From Chitinophagales bacterium (GTDB lineage: Bacteria; Bacteroidota; Bacteroidia; Chitinophagales; Chitinophagaceae), in contig JACJXR010000001.1 of NCBI GenBank assembly GCA_020636505.1, forward strand, positions 620,001-684,000: a stretch of DNA of 64,000 nucleotides. Reading direction: 5' to 3'. The notes below the pieces were generated by a model that did not search any database, was not told the DNA's origin, and saw nothing but the letters and a program-made list of their open reading frames with translations. The position numbers and the translations under genes are program-made. Below, in pieces: positions 1 through 8,464 of this stretch; positions within the stretch are counted from its first letter, which is position 1; every line of letters begins with the position of its first letter.

Positions 1-1106
1 TTGGATAATGATTGTAACTCTGTTTCTTTTGACTGAATCGCATCTTCGGCTCTATGTAAGAATATAGCAATATCATCTTTTGTTAAGAGGAATGACTTTA
101 ACTGCTCAAAATATATATGGTCAATATCTTCTGTACTGATATTTGTCTTCTTGCAAGATTGACATACATATTTCTTCACGCGTGAAGGCACATACATTTT
201 GCCGCCACAATCGCATAATAATATTCCAGCAAATGGATGGATTGTCTTCCTTGTTGGTTTTCGCGTATAGGTTTGTGATTCTATAATTCTATTGCATTCA
301 TTCCACAAATCCTCTGTTACAATCGCAGGACATGAGATGATTACCCATTCTGACTCAGGTTTAATTTCCCAATGTTTGCCTTCGCCAGTACTTTTTGTGT
401 AATTGGCTCTTCTTTGTCCTTTCGCTATCGGGTCTGTTAGTAATCTTCCAATAGTTGTATCTGAGAATTTGGCACCTTTTCTTGTCCTATATCCCTTTTT
501 ATTGAGTAATGATGCAACTGTACCTTTTCTTTTATGCTCTACATAGAGTTCATACATGAGTTTTCTAATCGGTGCCTCTTTCTCATGTATAACTAATTCT
601 TTGTCTTCCCACCTATATCCGAAAGGGGCTTGCCCACCTAATGGTTTGCCCATCTTTGCTCTAATTGGAACAGATGCTGCAACTCTCTCTGAAATTTCTT
701 GACGTTCCCATTCTGCCATTGCTGCTATCATTGTATAGAATAGTCGTCCTGCTGATGAACTAGTATCGATGTTTTCTGACAATGAGATTAAGTCTGCGTT
801 GTTTTCTCTAAATATTTCTGAAAATTCAAGTAACTCTTTTGTATTACGAGCAAGACGTGCAAGCTTGGAGAATATTAGTGCTTCAATCTTTCCAGATTGC
901 AAATCTCGAAGCATTCGCTTTGCTTCTGCATTACCCATTACCGACTTGCCACTAACAGCCTCTAATCGGTATATTTCGGCTACCTTCCAGTTTTTAGATT
1001 CTGCGTACATCCGTGCACGCCTTTCATGGTGTTCTGGACTGTCGTCTTTCACCTGAAAATCAGTAGAAACACGTATCCAAATACCAACTTTTTTTGTCTG
1101 AGCCAT
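1..1106 (-). CDS. Large serine recombinase, 3' end outside window
   Basis: Reading the minus strand from an ATG at 1106 gives an open frame of 368 codons that leaves the window without a stop. The N-terminal resolvase fold is clear: the catalytic serine in IRVST (near residue 13), then a FSKLARLARN stretch and the helix ending in MAEWERQEISERV. A recombinase domain follows (GGQAPFGYRW), then a zinc ribbon with two pairs of cysteines (CDCGG and CQSCKK) and the beginning of a coiled coil, the layout of phage- and element-type large serine integrases. Such enzymes recombine short att sites without a tRNA target and often insert into protein genes. It is the best candidate for the insertion into yifB at the other end of the element, since these genes usually sit next to one att site. 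Confidence 0.9.
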   Translation of the reverse strand, partial: MAQTKKVGIWIRVSTDFQVKDDSPEHHERRARMYAESKNWKVAEIYRLEAVSGKSVMGNAEAKRMLRDLQSGKIEALIFSKLARLARNTKELLEFSEIFRENNADLISLSENIDTSSSAGRLFYTMIAAMAEWERQEISERVAASVPIRAKMGKPLGGQAPFGYRWEDKELVIHEKEAPIRKLMYELYVEHKRKGTVASLLNKKGYRTRKGAKFSDTTIGRLLTDPIAKGQRRANYTKSTGEGKHWEIKPESEWVIISCPAIVTEDLWNECNRIIESQTYTRKPTRKTIHPFAGILLCDCGGKMYVPSRVKKYVCQSCKKTNISTEDIDHIYFEQLKSFLLTKDDIAIFLHRAEDAIQSKETELQSLS

Positions 1107-1293
1107 GTGAATATTATTTATGAAAACCTATTCAAACAGGGCGGGAATACATCACATAATTACACTGGAAAAGAAATACAGTTTAGACGCACTGAATAGT
1201 GTAATAAAGATACGAATCTCTGACTTTCTCAGTTAAAAATATTTTTGGATGAATGTACCTATTATTGTATTTTTAACATAATAAACAAAAGCT

Positions 1294-1707
1294 ATGAATT
1301 CATTAGCAAGTAAATATAATCTTAGACCTGGAGATTCACTTATTACTCCAATCACATTGACTGGTATTAGTAAGCACTATGTTGTGTATGTTGGCAATGG
1401 TATGTACATGGAAAACCACCATATTCAAGGAGTGCAATATGTTTCTGAATATCAATTGATGAAAAGAAACAAACCTATAATTAAGATAAATAGGTTTACT
1501 GGCTCTGATATCCAAAGAAGACACGCAATAAATCGTGCTCATTCATTATTAGGCAACCCATATGATTTAATCACTTTTAATTGCGAACATTTTGCCAATG
1601 CAGTACAAAGTGGATTTGTACGTAGTAAACAGGTAGACACAACAATTGGAATAGTTTCAATTATAGGGTTAATACTCCTAGGATATACCGTTGCACGATC
1701 TACATAG
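1294..1707 (+). CDS. LRAT-domain (permuted NlpC/P60) protein with C-terminal membrane anchor
   Basis: The 137-residue product begins with PGD and an SKHYVVYVG strand whose histidine is about residue 28, then has FNCEHFANAV near residue 92. This H...NCEHF pair is the signature of the LRAT branch of papain-like NlpC/P60 enzymes, which act as acyltransferases or lipid/peptide hydrolases through a thioacyl cysteine. The last 20 residues are hydrophobic (IGIVSIIGLILLGYTVA), so the enzyme is probably anchored in the inner membrane by its tail. It stands alone, pointing rightwards and convergent with the ATPase gene 7 bp away. A candidate -7 box of the TAnnTTTG type lies at 1240-1247. Substrate unknown; such proteins occur in mobile DNA and in conflict systems, but no effector partner is visible here. 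Confidence 0.75.
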   Translation: MNSLASKYNLRPGDSLITPITLTGISKHYVVYVGNGMYMENHHIQGVQYVSEYQLMKRNKPIIKINRFTGSDIQRRHAINRAHSLLGNPYDLITFNCEHFANAVQSGFVRSKQVDTTIGIVSIIGLILLGYTVARST

Positions 1708-1714
1708 TAGTCGA

Positions 1715-4700
1715 CTACTTTTTATCTTTAGTTTTATTGAGAAATGCTTTACTTACAATTGCCTTCTTTTGTTTCAATTCTTTTTCTGAAATAGGATTAT
1801 ACTCGACTTTAACCCTATATCCTTTAATTCGCTTTTCAGTAGTTGCTTCTTTAGCAATTTCTGCGTCAAGCAAAGATATAAATGCATCAGGAGTGCAGAT
1901 AAATATTTTTTCTTGATTCTTATTGGAAATCTCAAGCTTTACTTTCTCTGAAATATTCTCAAGGGTCTTTTGATTTGAACTACAGCTGACAACTAAGTCA
2001 TATCCTACTTCAATACACTTATGTATGTTGTGTATTTCCCAGTTCGCATTTGTGGTACAACAAATTTCACAAGCAATGCGTCTACCTTCTCTTTCAATAT
2101 GTACATCTACTCGATCTTGTCCACCTACAATCGGCTCTTCCAATCTTGCAGTGTACCCTCTGGCTTCTGCCATCTTTTTGATATAGTTCTGCAATTGCCT
2201 GTGTTCAGTGTCTTCTTTCTGAACTTTCAGTTTTTCTTTTGTTTCTGCAACTAGCTCCTCTGTAAGTTCTTTCAGTGGAGGAGGTGGAGGAGTTTTCCAT
2301 TGAGGTGTAGTTTCAAGTTGGTCTTCTATTATCGGTATACCTTCGATATTGGTTGCTAAATATTGCTCTACGTCATTCTTATCTACTCCATACCGACCTC
2401 TTGAATAGTCAATAACCGCTTTAGATGTTTCTTGTGCATATTCTTGGTTTAGTGGTGATAGCGGAAGTGTTGTTAAGCTAAAGTCATAATCAGGTCTTTC
2501 GATTCTTGCAATAGCTTGACCTGTATTGAGATTCTCTAAGTCATTTGCTTCAAAGTGTGACATACCTGACGCAAATCGTTTTGCATCAGTATCGCCCAGC
2601 CTGAAACATATGCGTGTTCCTGCATTTGCCGTGATTGAACTTGCCAATTCTGCATCATACTTAACTAGTTGCTGCATATCCTGATGTGCAAGAATTAGCC
2701 CCAAATGATATTTTCTTGCCCCTGAGAGAATCTGAGACATTGAAGGCGTAATAAAATTCTGGAATTCGTCAATGTATGTATAGAAGTTATTCCGAGACTC
2801 TTTAGCTTTTATCTGTCTGGCCATAGCAGCCTGATATATCTTTGTGACAAAGAATGAACCTAGAAGATAACTATTCTCATTGCCAATTAACCCTTGAGAA
2901 AGTTTAACCAACAATATCTTGTTAGTATCGAGTATTTGCTCAAAATCAAGCGTACCCTTTTGAGCCACCATATATCTGATGGGTTTTGGCCTCAGAAATG
3001 TATCAAGTCGTGTAAGTATTGAACCAATTGAACTTGATTTAAGCAGTGGATATTCTTTTTGCCAGTAATACTTAACATTTGAGTCAAGTACTGTTTGTAA
3101 GAATTGGTTTCGATACGGTTTCTCAATTAAGAACCTTCGTAAATCTGCAAGTGTTCCTCCTTCTGTACTTTCTAAAAATGCCAATATTGCATTACCTAAT
3201 ACACTGTTCATCTGGTCCCCCCAACTAGTTGAAAGTCGTTTGAAACTTGCAACTAAGTCTGAAGAGAGTATTTCTTTTTCTATTTCAGTGTTTGCAGAAA
3301 GTATATTAAACCCGATAGCATAATCAGGGTCAGAAGGGTCAACTATAATACAGTCGTTGATTCTGTTTTCAGGAATACGAGATATGATGCTATCTATCAA
3401 ATCTCCATGAGGGTCAAGGACGGCAATACCATTTCCATGCTGTATATCCTGTACAACCATGGATTCCAGTAGAGTTGATTTACCTGTTCCTGTGGCACCA
3501 ATTATGTGAGTATGTTTCAGCCTTTGACTACTACTTAGGGTTATTTCTTTGGTCACTCCTGCATATTCATTTGCACCGATACTTAATTGATGTCCCTCTG
3601 TAACTTTTGGTGCTGCTTTTGTCTTTCTATGTCCTTGATGAAGTTTTTTAGTTACAACAGATGGCGTAGGAAAATGGATAAGGGGTAATAGTTCTCTGGA
3701 ATTGATTAGCATTCCTTGTCGATGAGACTGTCTTAGTAGCATATCATCTACTTTATCTTGTAGAGAATAGGCAGGTGTACGAAGTGGAACAACAGAGTTA
3801 TATGGAGATGTATAAATTCGGACGAACGATTTTTGAGCAATATCGGTAAGTAGCTCTGACCTTTCACTATCAGTGCTTACTCCCATTACTTTCATACACA
3901 CTCCGTACAAAGGGTACTTAACTTTCTCTTGTGCCAGAGTTATCATTTCAGGAGCATCTATAAAGAATGACGAACCATCACTATCAGTTACTGACCTTAT
4001 GATACTTCTTTGCCAAGGATTTACCGTTCCTTGGAAGAGGACTTGTATTACTACATATTCATCAGGTTGTAATTGTTCAAATGTGCCAAAGAGCCTTACA
4101 AATGGATCGACTTTCAGATTATCCAGTGTAGCCACAGGGCGCATAAATTCCTGCTCAAGACCAAAGTCGGTTATTGAGAGAAAACCCTTGACCTCTAATG
4201 CTTCCTCAATGCTATCTTTTTGTACTATTACTATTGCTTCGGGAAAGTATGCGAGTATCTGACTATATACATGGAGCGCATCAGATTTTCTTGAAACAAA
4301 TTGGAGAGTGATACTCTCTAGACTTCCGATTATTTCAAAACTTATGGGATATGTACTATATGAAAGAGATACGAGGAGTTGCTCGCAATCTGAGTGTTCT
4401 ACTTTATATCCCTTTGGTAAGGAAATTGAGTATATAGTAAGAGGTTCTTTACAGTTGAATAGGAAGGGTGGTTCAAATATAGGTTCAGGTTGTACTTCTA
4501 TCGTTTTTTGAGGTTGTATTAGCCAGTTAATAAACTTGCCTAGTAGCTTTGGCTTCTTGCCATCATTTATATAATTGGATTGTTGTGGGTAATAGTGATA
4601 TGTAAATGGAATATATGGAGGTTCTAACTCCACAGGCATTTCGTACATATCCCACCCTCTACCACGTTTTTCCCAAGTGTAGAATTCTTCTGTAGCAATA

Positions 4701-4720
4701 TCTGAGGCAGTACGAGTCAT
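1715..4720 (-). CDS. VirD4/TraG-HerA-type DNA-transfer ATPase with nuclease-like C-terminus
   Basis: A 1001-residue protein. Residues about 1-390 are poorly conserved; near residue 407 is the Walker A loop GATGTGKST, followed by the LDPHGDL strand typical of VirD4/TraG/HerA ATPases, and near 650 the Walker B run YIDEFQNF; the sequence SGARKYHLGLILAHQDMQQL is also characteristic. These hexameric motors move DNA through a membrane pore during conjugation. From about residue 860 a separate domain reads GGQDRVDVHI and then RRIACEICC, resembling a restriction-endonuclease-like core (D...E-x-K pattern) in which the lysine is not obvious, so activity is uncertain. It starts 4 bp after the small membrane protein gene upstream (4725-5288), so the two form an operon, perhaps motor plus membrane adaptor. 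Confidence 0.8.
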   Translation of the reverse strand: MTRTASDIATEEFYTWEKRGRGWDMYEMPVELEPPYIPFTYHYYPQQSNYINDGKKPKLLGKFINWLIQPQKTIEVQPEPIFEPPFLFNCKEPLTIYSISLPKGYKVEHSDCEQLLVSLSYSTYPISFEIIGSLESITLQFVSRKSDALHVYSQILAYFPEAIVIVQKDSIEEALEVKGFLSITDFGLEQEFMRPVATLDNLKVDPFVRLFGTFEQLQPDEYVVIQVLFQGTVNPWQRSIIRSVTDSDGSSFFIDAPEMITLAQEKVKYPLYGVCMKVMGVSTDSERSELLTDIAQKSFVRIYTSPYNSVVPLRTPAYSLQDKVDDMLLRQSHRQGMLINSRELLPLIHFPTPSVVTKKLHQGHRKTKAAPKVTEGHQLSIGANEYAGVTKEITLSSSQRLKHTHIIGATGTGKSTLLESMVVQDIQHGNGIAVLDPHGDLIDSIISRIPENRINDCIIVDPSDPDYAIGFNILSANTEIEKEILSSDLVASFKRLSTSWGDQMNSVLGNAILAFLESTEGGTLADLRRFLIEKPYRNQFLQTVLDSNVKYYWQKEYPLLKSSSIGSILTRLDTFLRPKPIRYMVAQKGTLDFEQILDTNKILLVKLSQGLIGNENSYLLGSFFVTKIYQAAMARQIKAKESRNNFYTYIDEFQNFITPSMSQILSGARKYHLGLILAHQDMQQLVKYDAELASSITANAGTRICFRLGDTDAKRFASGMSHFEANDLENLNTGQAIARIERPDYDFSLTTLPLSPLNQEYAQETSKAVIDYSRGRYGVDKNDVEQYLATNIEGIPIIEDQLETTPQWKTPPPPPLKELTEELVAETKEKLKVQKEDTEHRQLQNYIKKMAEARGYTARLEEPIVGGQDRVDVHIEREGRRIACEICCTTNANWEIHNIHKCIEVGYDLVVSCSSNQKTLENISEKVKLEISNKNQEKIFICTPDAFISLLDAEIAKEATTEKRIKGYRVKVEYNPISEKELKQKKAIVSKAFLNKTKDKK

Positions 4721-4724
4721 ACTG

Positions 4725-5288
4725 CTATTGTGCTAATACAGGTGTTACCCTTGTTTCTTGATATTCACGTTCTAATGGCTTTCGTATGCCTTTACCTTCT
4801 ATCATGTTTTCAATTGCTTCTTTTACACAGTGTTTGACCATCTCTGAAAACATGTCATCGACATCTATTCTATAAAACGTCTTTGTATAAATGGTTTTGC
4901 GAAGTAAATAACCGATAATCGGTAGTATGAGTACTATTTCTTTTGCCCAATCTATGGGTTCCCCAAACCACCAAGAAACAAAGAAGCCTGTGCCAAACGG
5001 TGCGGCACATATCAAGAACATACTCTCTTCTCTTGCTATTCGTAGATACAATTGGTCGGATGCGTAAATATTGGTTTGATCAAATTTTACTTTCTCAATC
5101 GCTACCCTTGACATCTCTTTCGACTGTATCAGTTCTTGCACTGATGTATAGAAATCCTCTGTTGAGAATTTGAGTCCGTCAAACATGTACATCCAACGGG
5201 ATTTTACTATTGAGAACTTCTTGGATAAACGGTATGCAATTTGGATAGCGAGATATATACCTATTCCAATGAGAATATACTTTGTCAT
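4725..5288 (-). CDS. Small membrane protein upstream of the transfer ATPase
   Basis: A 187-residue protein with a hydrophobic N-terminus (YILIGIGIYLAIQIAY) and two more hydrophobic segments at about residues 90-110 and 113-132, with soluble stretches between and after. I do not recognise a family. Its stop is 4 bp before the start of the 1001-residue ATPase, and its topology (anchor plus a two-helix hairpin) would suit a membrane partner of the motor, as TraG/VirD4 enzymes need a transmembrane part and this ATPase shows no obvious one of its own. That role is inference from context only. Confidence 0.7.
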   Translation of the reverse strand: MTKYILIGIGIYLAIQIAYRLSKKFSIVKSRWMYMFDGLKFSTEDFYTSVQELIQSKEMSRVAIEKVKFDQTNIYASDQLYLRIAREESMFLICAAPFGTGFFVSWWFGEPIDWAKEIVLILPIIGYLLRKTIYTKTFYRIDVDDMFSEMVKHCVKEAIENMIEGKGIRKPLEREYQETRVTPVLAQ

Positions 5289-5348
5289 GGTATCGCATTT
5301 ATATGTTAGGAAATATTATGCGATGTAAAGTTTGAGAGGATATATGAG

Positions 5349-5370
5349 AAAATCAACGGGAAAAACACCC
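5349..5370 (+). repeat. 22-bp intergenic motif, copy 1
   Basis: The consensus is AAAATCAAsGkGAAAAACACCC. This copy is in the 86-bp gap between the fusion gene (ends 5375) and the membrane protein gene (starts 5288). It differs from copy 2 (7253-7274, opposite strand) at 2 of 22 positions and matches copy 3 (17186-17207) at 20 of 22. The core GGTGAAAAACACC is a short palindrome in copy 2. All copies are intergenic. Confidence 0.6.
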
Positions 5371-5374
5371 TAAA

Positions 5375-7135
5375 TTAAGAATCTAAAGTTTTGGTCATTA
5401 GAGTCGATTTGCATTTGTTATTAGGCAAAAAAGATGGTAGCTCTTTCACGATTTTAAAACCTAGCCTTTCGTAATATAAGGTTAAGTTATCCTTAGCAAC
5501 TAGTTTTATTTGTTTTACATCATACCTTCGAGCGGTTTCAAACAATTTGCTCATCATTTCATATCCAAGTTTTTTTCCTCTAAATGTTTCTGCTACTGCG
5601 AGGAATATAATGTACATAGTATCACCCCCCGGATTAAAATGTAGTGGGAAATTCTTAATCTGACTAAAACTTTCAAAATCCCAATCATCCCAAATTATTG
5701 ATTCAATGTAGCCAAGAACTTGATTTTTCTCTTTGGCAACATAAAAACCATCATTAAATACTTGAAGTCTTTCAAACAATGTTTCTTCACTTGCAGCATT
5801 ACTATATTCAATATCCGATTCTATTCTGTATATTTTTCGAATATCTTCTTTTGAACATTTTACTATTTGCATTTTGTCTGACCTACTTAGAGTAGGTGTA
5901 TGCGTGACATTTATTGAAACACTTCCTTCAAAATAAAAGACAATGCCATCATGTCCATGAATATTATCATATTCGAGAGAATAAGTACATGATCCATCTA
6001 ACTCTTTTGTAACAATGGGGTTAAATACTTCAACTACCTGCATAGTACCAATAATGAAAAATTTTGCAGATGGTAATGGTACTGAAGAATTTAATGACAC
6101 AATAACTTTACTTGCGCCCTTAATATTATAATGATCAGTATCTCCTCGTCTGACACTCATTGTGTTTTTCCATAGAAATTTATACGAAAGTCCTATTATC
6201 TCACCTTTAACTAAAGTTTTATCAAGATGAATAATAAAAGTCTTATGCTGTAAGTCATCTGCTCTAACATCTACATTTAATTTTTTACCGGAATCATCAT
6301 AAGCTTGAAAATCCATTTCATCGTTTTCATTTGTAGAGTCTGCTGTCGTGGTTATTAAATATTGACTTATATTATCCTGTACAACCCCACTGATTTTATA
6401 GTGTGCATAATAGTTCCCTTTTGTATCAACCCTACCTTTATAAACGACTGATTGAAATCTTATATTGTTATCCTCTTCAAAATTCTGATATATTCGGTCA
6501 ATAATTTCAGGTCTTAATATTTTCTTGTTGTACTTAAATGTTCTATTTGCAATTCTTGGCTGCAATAGCCATTTTGCCCACTTTTCCCTCATATGAATTT
6601 CGAGAAAATAAGAACTGTGGTCGTGGTAATTATTTTTTACTTGAGTAAGACAAGAAGGCTGTCTGCTTGGTTCAGCAAATCCTATTTGACCTGAATTGCC
6701 ACCATCTTTCAATACAACTTTGCTATATTTTACAACTTTGTCTTGAATTCCATAATCATTATAAATGGCCTTTATTTGACCATTCTCGAAATAAGCCCCC
6801 CAATCTAAATCATGTTTCAGAATAGAACCACATAGTATAACCTTATTAAACTTTATTACCTCGTACTTTCTTAGAGTGGAATAAAAAATGTATGTTCCAA
6901 AACTATGGCATACAATGCTTGGTGGATCTGTAGGATTAAAATTATCAGAATAAAATTTTTGGAATTTTTTTATAACCTTATTTCTTCTGACTTTCAGTAT
7001 AAAACCAACCATAGTTAAATAGCCATAGTTAAAGTTCACTACCTCAACATTATTTTCTTTAAATACTTTTAACTCCTTAAATGTTTCATCCCACCTTGCT
7101 CTACTTCTAATTCCGTGAACAGTTATTACCTTCAT
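5375..7135 (-). CDS. Alpha/beta-hydrolase - beta domain - GNAT acetyltransferase fusion
   Basis: A 586-residue protein of three parts. Residues 1-205 look like an alpha/beta hydrolase: the first strand ends in VHGIRSR and a nucleophile elbow reads CHSFGT near residue 78, with H-containing stretches later. Residues about 215-410 are beta-rich with no family I recognise. Residues about 430-586 are a GNAT N-acetyltransferase: the acetyl-CoA binding loop is seen as AVAETFRGKKLGYEMM, followed by the LTLYYERLGFKIV end of the fold. No signal peptide or membrane segment. A lone gene, bracketed by copies of a 22-bp motif in opposite orientation (5349-5370 and 7253-7274). Fusions of an esterase-like and an acetyltransferase domain suggest modification chemistry on a small molecule or protein; target unknown. 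Confidence 0.7.
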   Translation of the reverse strand: MKVITVHGIRSRARWDETFKELKVFKENNVEVVNFNYGYLTMVGFILKVRRNKVIKKFQKFYSDNFNPTDPPSIVCHSFGTYIFYSTLRKYEVIKFNKVILCGSILKHDLDWGAYFENGQIKAIYNDYGIQDKVVKYSKVVLKDGGNSGQIGFAEPSRQPSCLTQVKNNYHDHSSYFLEIHMREKWAKWLLQPRIANRTFKYNKKILRPEIIDRIYQNFEEDNNIRFQSVVYKGRVDTKGNYYAHYKISGVVQDNISQYLITTTADSTNENDEMDFQAYDDSGKKLNVDVRADDLQHKTFIIHLDKTLVKGEIIGLSYKFLWKNTMSVRRGDTDHYNIKGASKVIVSLNSSVPLPSAKFFIIGTMQVVEVFNPIVTKELDGSCTYSLEYDNIHGHDGIVFYFEGSVSINVTHTPTLSRSDKMQIVKCSKEDIRKIYRIESDIEYSNAASEETLFERLQVFNDGFYVAKEKNQVLGYIESIIWDDWDFESFSQIKNFPLHFNPGGDTMYIIFLAVAETFRGKKLGYEMMSKLFETARRYDVKQIKLVAKDNLTLYYERLGFKIVKELPSFLPNNKCKSTLMTKTLDS

Positions 7136-7220
7136 TAGTTTTTATACCGGCTATTTAACATTACTTCTCGTTACTGTTATGCATATGTATCAGTATACTA
7201 ACCACAACCATACATGAAAA

Positions 7221-7228
7221 CAAACATA
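7221..7228 (-). promoter_or_regulatory. Candidate -7 box for the hydrolase-GNAT gene
   Basis: On the minus strand this reads TATGTTTG, a full match to the Bacteroidota TAnnTTTG box. The -33 element is weak (CTGTG near 7247-7251). The 22-bp motif lies directly upstream of that, where an activator could bind. Confidence 0.4.
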
Positions 7229-7252
7229 ATGTAATATTATCTTAATTTCACA

Positions 7253-7274
7253 GGGTGTTTTTCACCTTGATTTT
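7253..7274 (-). repeat. 22-bp intergenic motif, copy 2
   Basis: Minus-strand copy of the motif at 5349-5370, forming with it an inverted pair around the 1.76-kb hydrolase-GNAT gene. The core reads GGTGAAAAACACC, a perfect short palindrome. Flanking bases show no obvious target-site duplication. Confidence 0.6.
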
Positions 7275-7469
7275 GTCAATAATATTTTACATGCAACACT
7301 GATTTGCGCCAACAACAGACTTCTTAAATAATGTGAATAATCCTAATTGGCTTTCTTCTGAATAAATTAACAGGATAGAGCTGCAAAAGTGTTTTCGGCA
7401 ACTAATATTAATAAGCGTATTTTCATAAAACTTGCAGGCACTGTTTCTGCCTGCAAGTTTTATGAACTT

Positions 7470-8213
7470 CTATTCGGCTATTGCATTTTCACAGATTGCC
7501 TTTAAGCATTGGAAAAACATCACCTTTGCCACTATAAAAACACATATTAGCTGAACTAAATGAACCCATAGATCTACTGAATCTGGGTTAAGCACCAAGA
7601 ATAATATCAATGATGTATTGAAATAATAAAGTCGGCCAAGGATTTTATTGTGTGGCTTACCCTCTAAGGCATTATTAAGTTCAAACAACCCATAACAAGA
7701 ACCGACTCCTGTATCAATGAACAGTTCATAATTATCTGCTATCAAACTACTCAAATGCAACTCATAAAAAACAATGAAACATAATAGGATAACAGCAAAT
7801 CCGATATGTATTATTATAGCCTGTATTTTTTGATCTGGGAACCTGTAAACTATTATCCTTGTCATAATCAAAATAAATAACGCAGATAATATAGAGAAAA
7901 TATTGAGGGGGGAGTCTCCATGCTCCTCAATGTTTGTAGAGGCAGTAGATGTAGTGAGAGAAGTTTGGGTCAAAACATATTCATGCTTTGTTGGCTCGTT
8001 CGTGTTGACTTTATTGGTATCAACCTGAGGTTTTTTTTCAAGTCCGGCACTCTCAACCGAGAAAAGTGTAAGAAGTGCTAAGAACAAGAACATCAACCTT
8101 GTTCGATAGAACCTATACCTAACGGCTTTTTTGCGCTCCCTTACTTTTGGGGGGCTCTCTTCTCGTGGGGGTGGATACACCCCCCACAAGAAGTAAAGTA
8201 ATTTTTTAACCAT
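7470..8213 (-). CDS. Membrane protein of unknown function
   Basis: Up to 247 residues. From residue 41 the sequence looks like a signal peptide or first membrane helix (MFLFLALLTLFSV), then a polar Thr/Ser-rich linker, then four hydrophobic segments (about 105-122, 132-150, 190-205 and 215-235). I do not recognise a family. The start is uncertain: the first 40 codons from the ATG at 8213 overlie strong inverted repeats (8162-8190 and the arm at 8206-8216), and a start at 8093 (residue 41) would leave all of those structures untranslated. It lies between two ATPase genes on the same strand and may be a membrane component of the transfer apparatus. Confidence 0.55.
   Translation of the reverse strand: MVKKLLYFLWGVYPPPREESPPKVRERKKAVRYRFYRTRLMFLFLALLTLFSVESAGLEKKPQVDTNKVNTNEPTKHEYVLTQTSLTTSTASTNIEEHGDSPLNIFSILSALFILIMTRIIVYRFPDQKIQAIIIHIGFAVILLCFIVFYELHLSSLIADNYELFIDTGVGSCYGLFELNNALEGKPHNKILGRLYYFNTSLILFLVLNPDSVDLWVHLVQLICVFIVAKVMFFQCLKAICENAIAE
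8162..8190. repeat. GC-rich hairpin
   Basis: The arms ctcgtgggggtg and caccccccacaag pair over about 12 bp with one bulged base around a 4-base loop (gata). This is a strong, GC-rich hairpin in very AT-rich DNA, near the 5' end of the membrane protein gene on the other strand. Confidence 0.7.
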
Positions 8214-8328
8214 AAAAAAAATAATTTGACTATATACAATTTAATATTTTTTCTCAATAAATCAACAAAAAAAACCCGCATTGAAAACAATGCAGGTTTA
8301 GTCAAATTACTATGTTCTTTATGGTTAA
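8206..8328. repeat. Two-part inverted repeat enclosing a terminator hairpin
   Basis: Outer arms TTAACCATAAA (8206-8216) and TTTATGGTTAA (8318-8328) are exact reverse complements, and so are the inner arms TAATTTGAC (8222-8230) and GTCAAATTA (8301-8309). The 70-bp loop contains the terminator hairpin at 8275-8296. The structure sits between the second transfer ATPase and the membrane protein gene. Confidence 0.7.
8267..8297 (-). terminator. Rho-independent terminator of the 399-residue ATPase gene
   Basis: On the minus strand a GCATTG-TTTT-CAATGC stem extended by CCT/GGG ends in a run of eight T residues. It lies about 170 bp after the stop of the ATPase gene (8465). Confidence 0.75.
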
Positions 8329-8464
8329 ACAAATAACATAGACTCTTTATATATTACTCTAATACATATTTAGGTAATAATCAATATTATGTATGTTTAC
8401 TTGCGTTGATGCGGATTGCAAATTAAAAATATATCAGATAATATTCAAAAAATAATAAAGTTTT

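Larger units (their letters stand above)
7136..7469. other. Intergenic region upstream of the fusion gene
   Basis: No coding frame is supported here. It holds a candidate minus-strand -7 promoter box (7221-7228), the second copy of the 22-bp motif (7253-7274), and just before the next gene two stretches that pair (near 7427-7440 and 7450-7463, around a cttgcaggca / tgcctgcaag palindrome), which may form a terminator for the membrane protein gene that ends at 7470. Confidence 0.5.

Noticed and set aside
769..1056. A 95-residue frame on the plus strand over the recombinase
   Set aside because: It lies opposite the well-supported serine recombinase, which has catalytic motifs along its whole length; this is a shadow.
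8141..8332. A 63-residue frame overlapping the start of the membrane protein
   Set aside because: It overlies the inverted repeats and terminator and resembles no protein; its hydrophobic look comes from AT-rich sequence.
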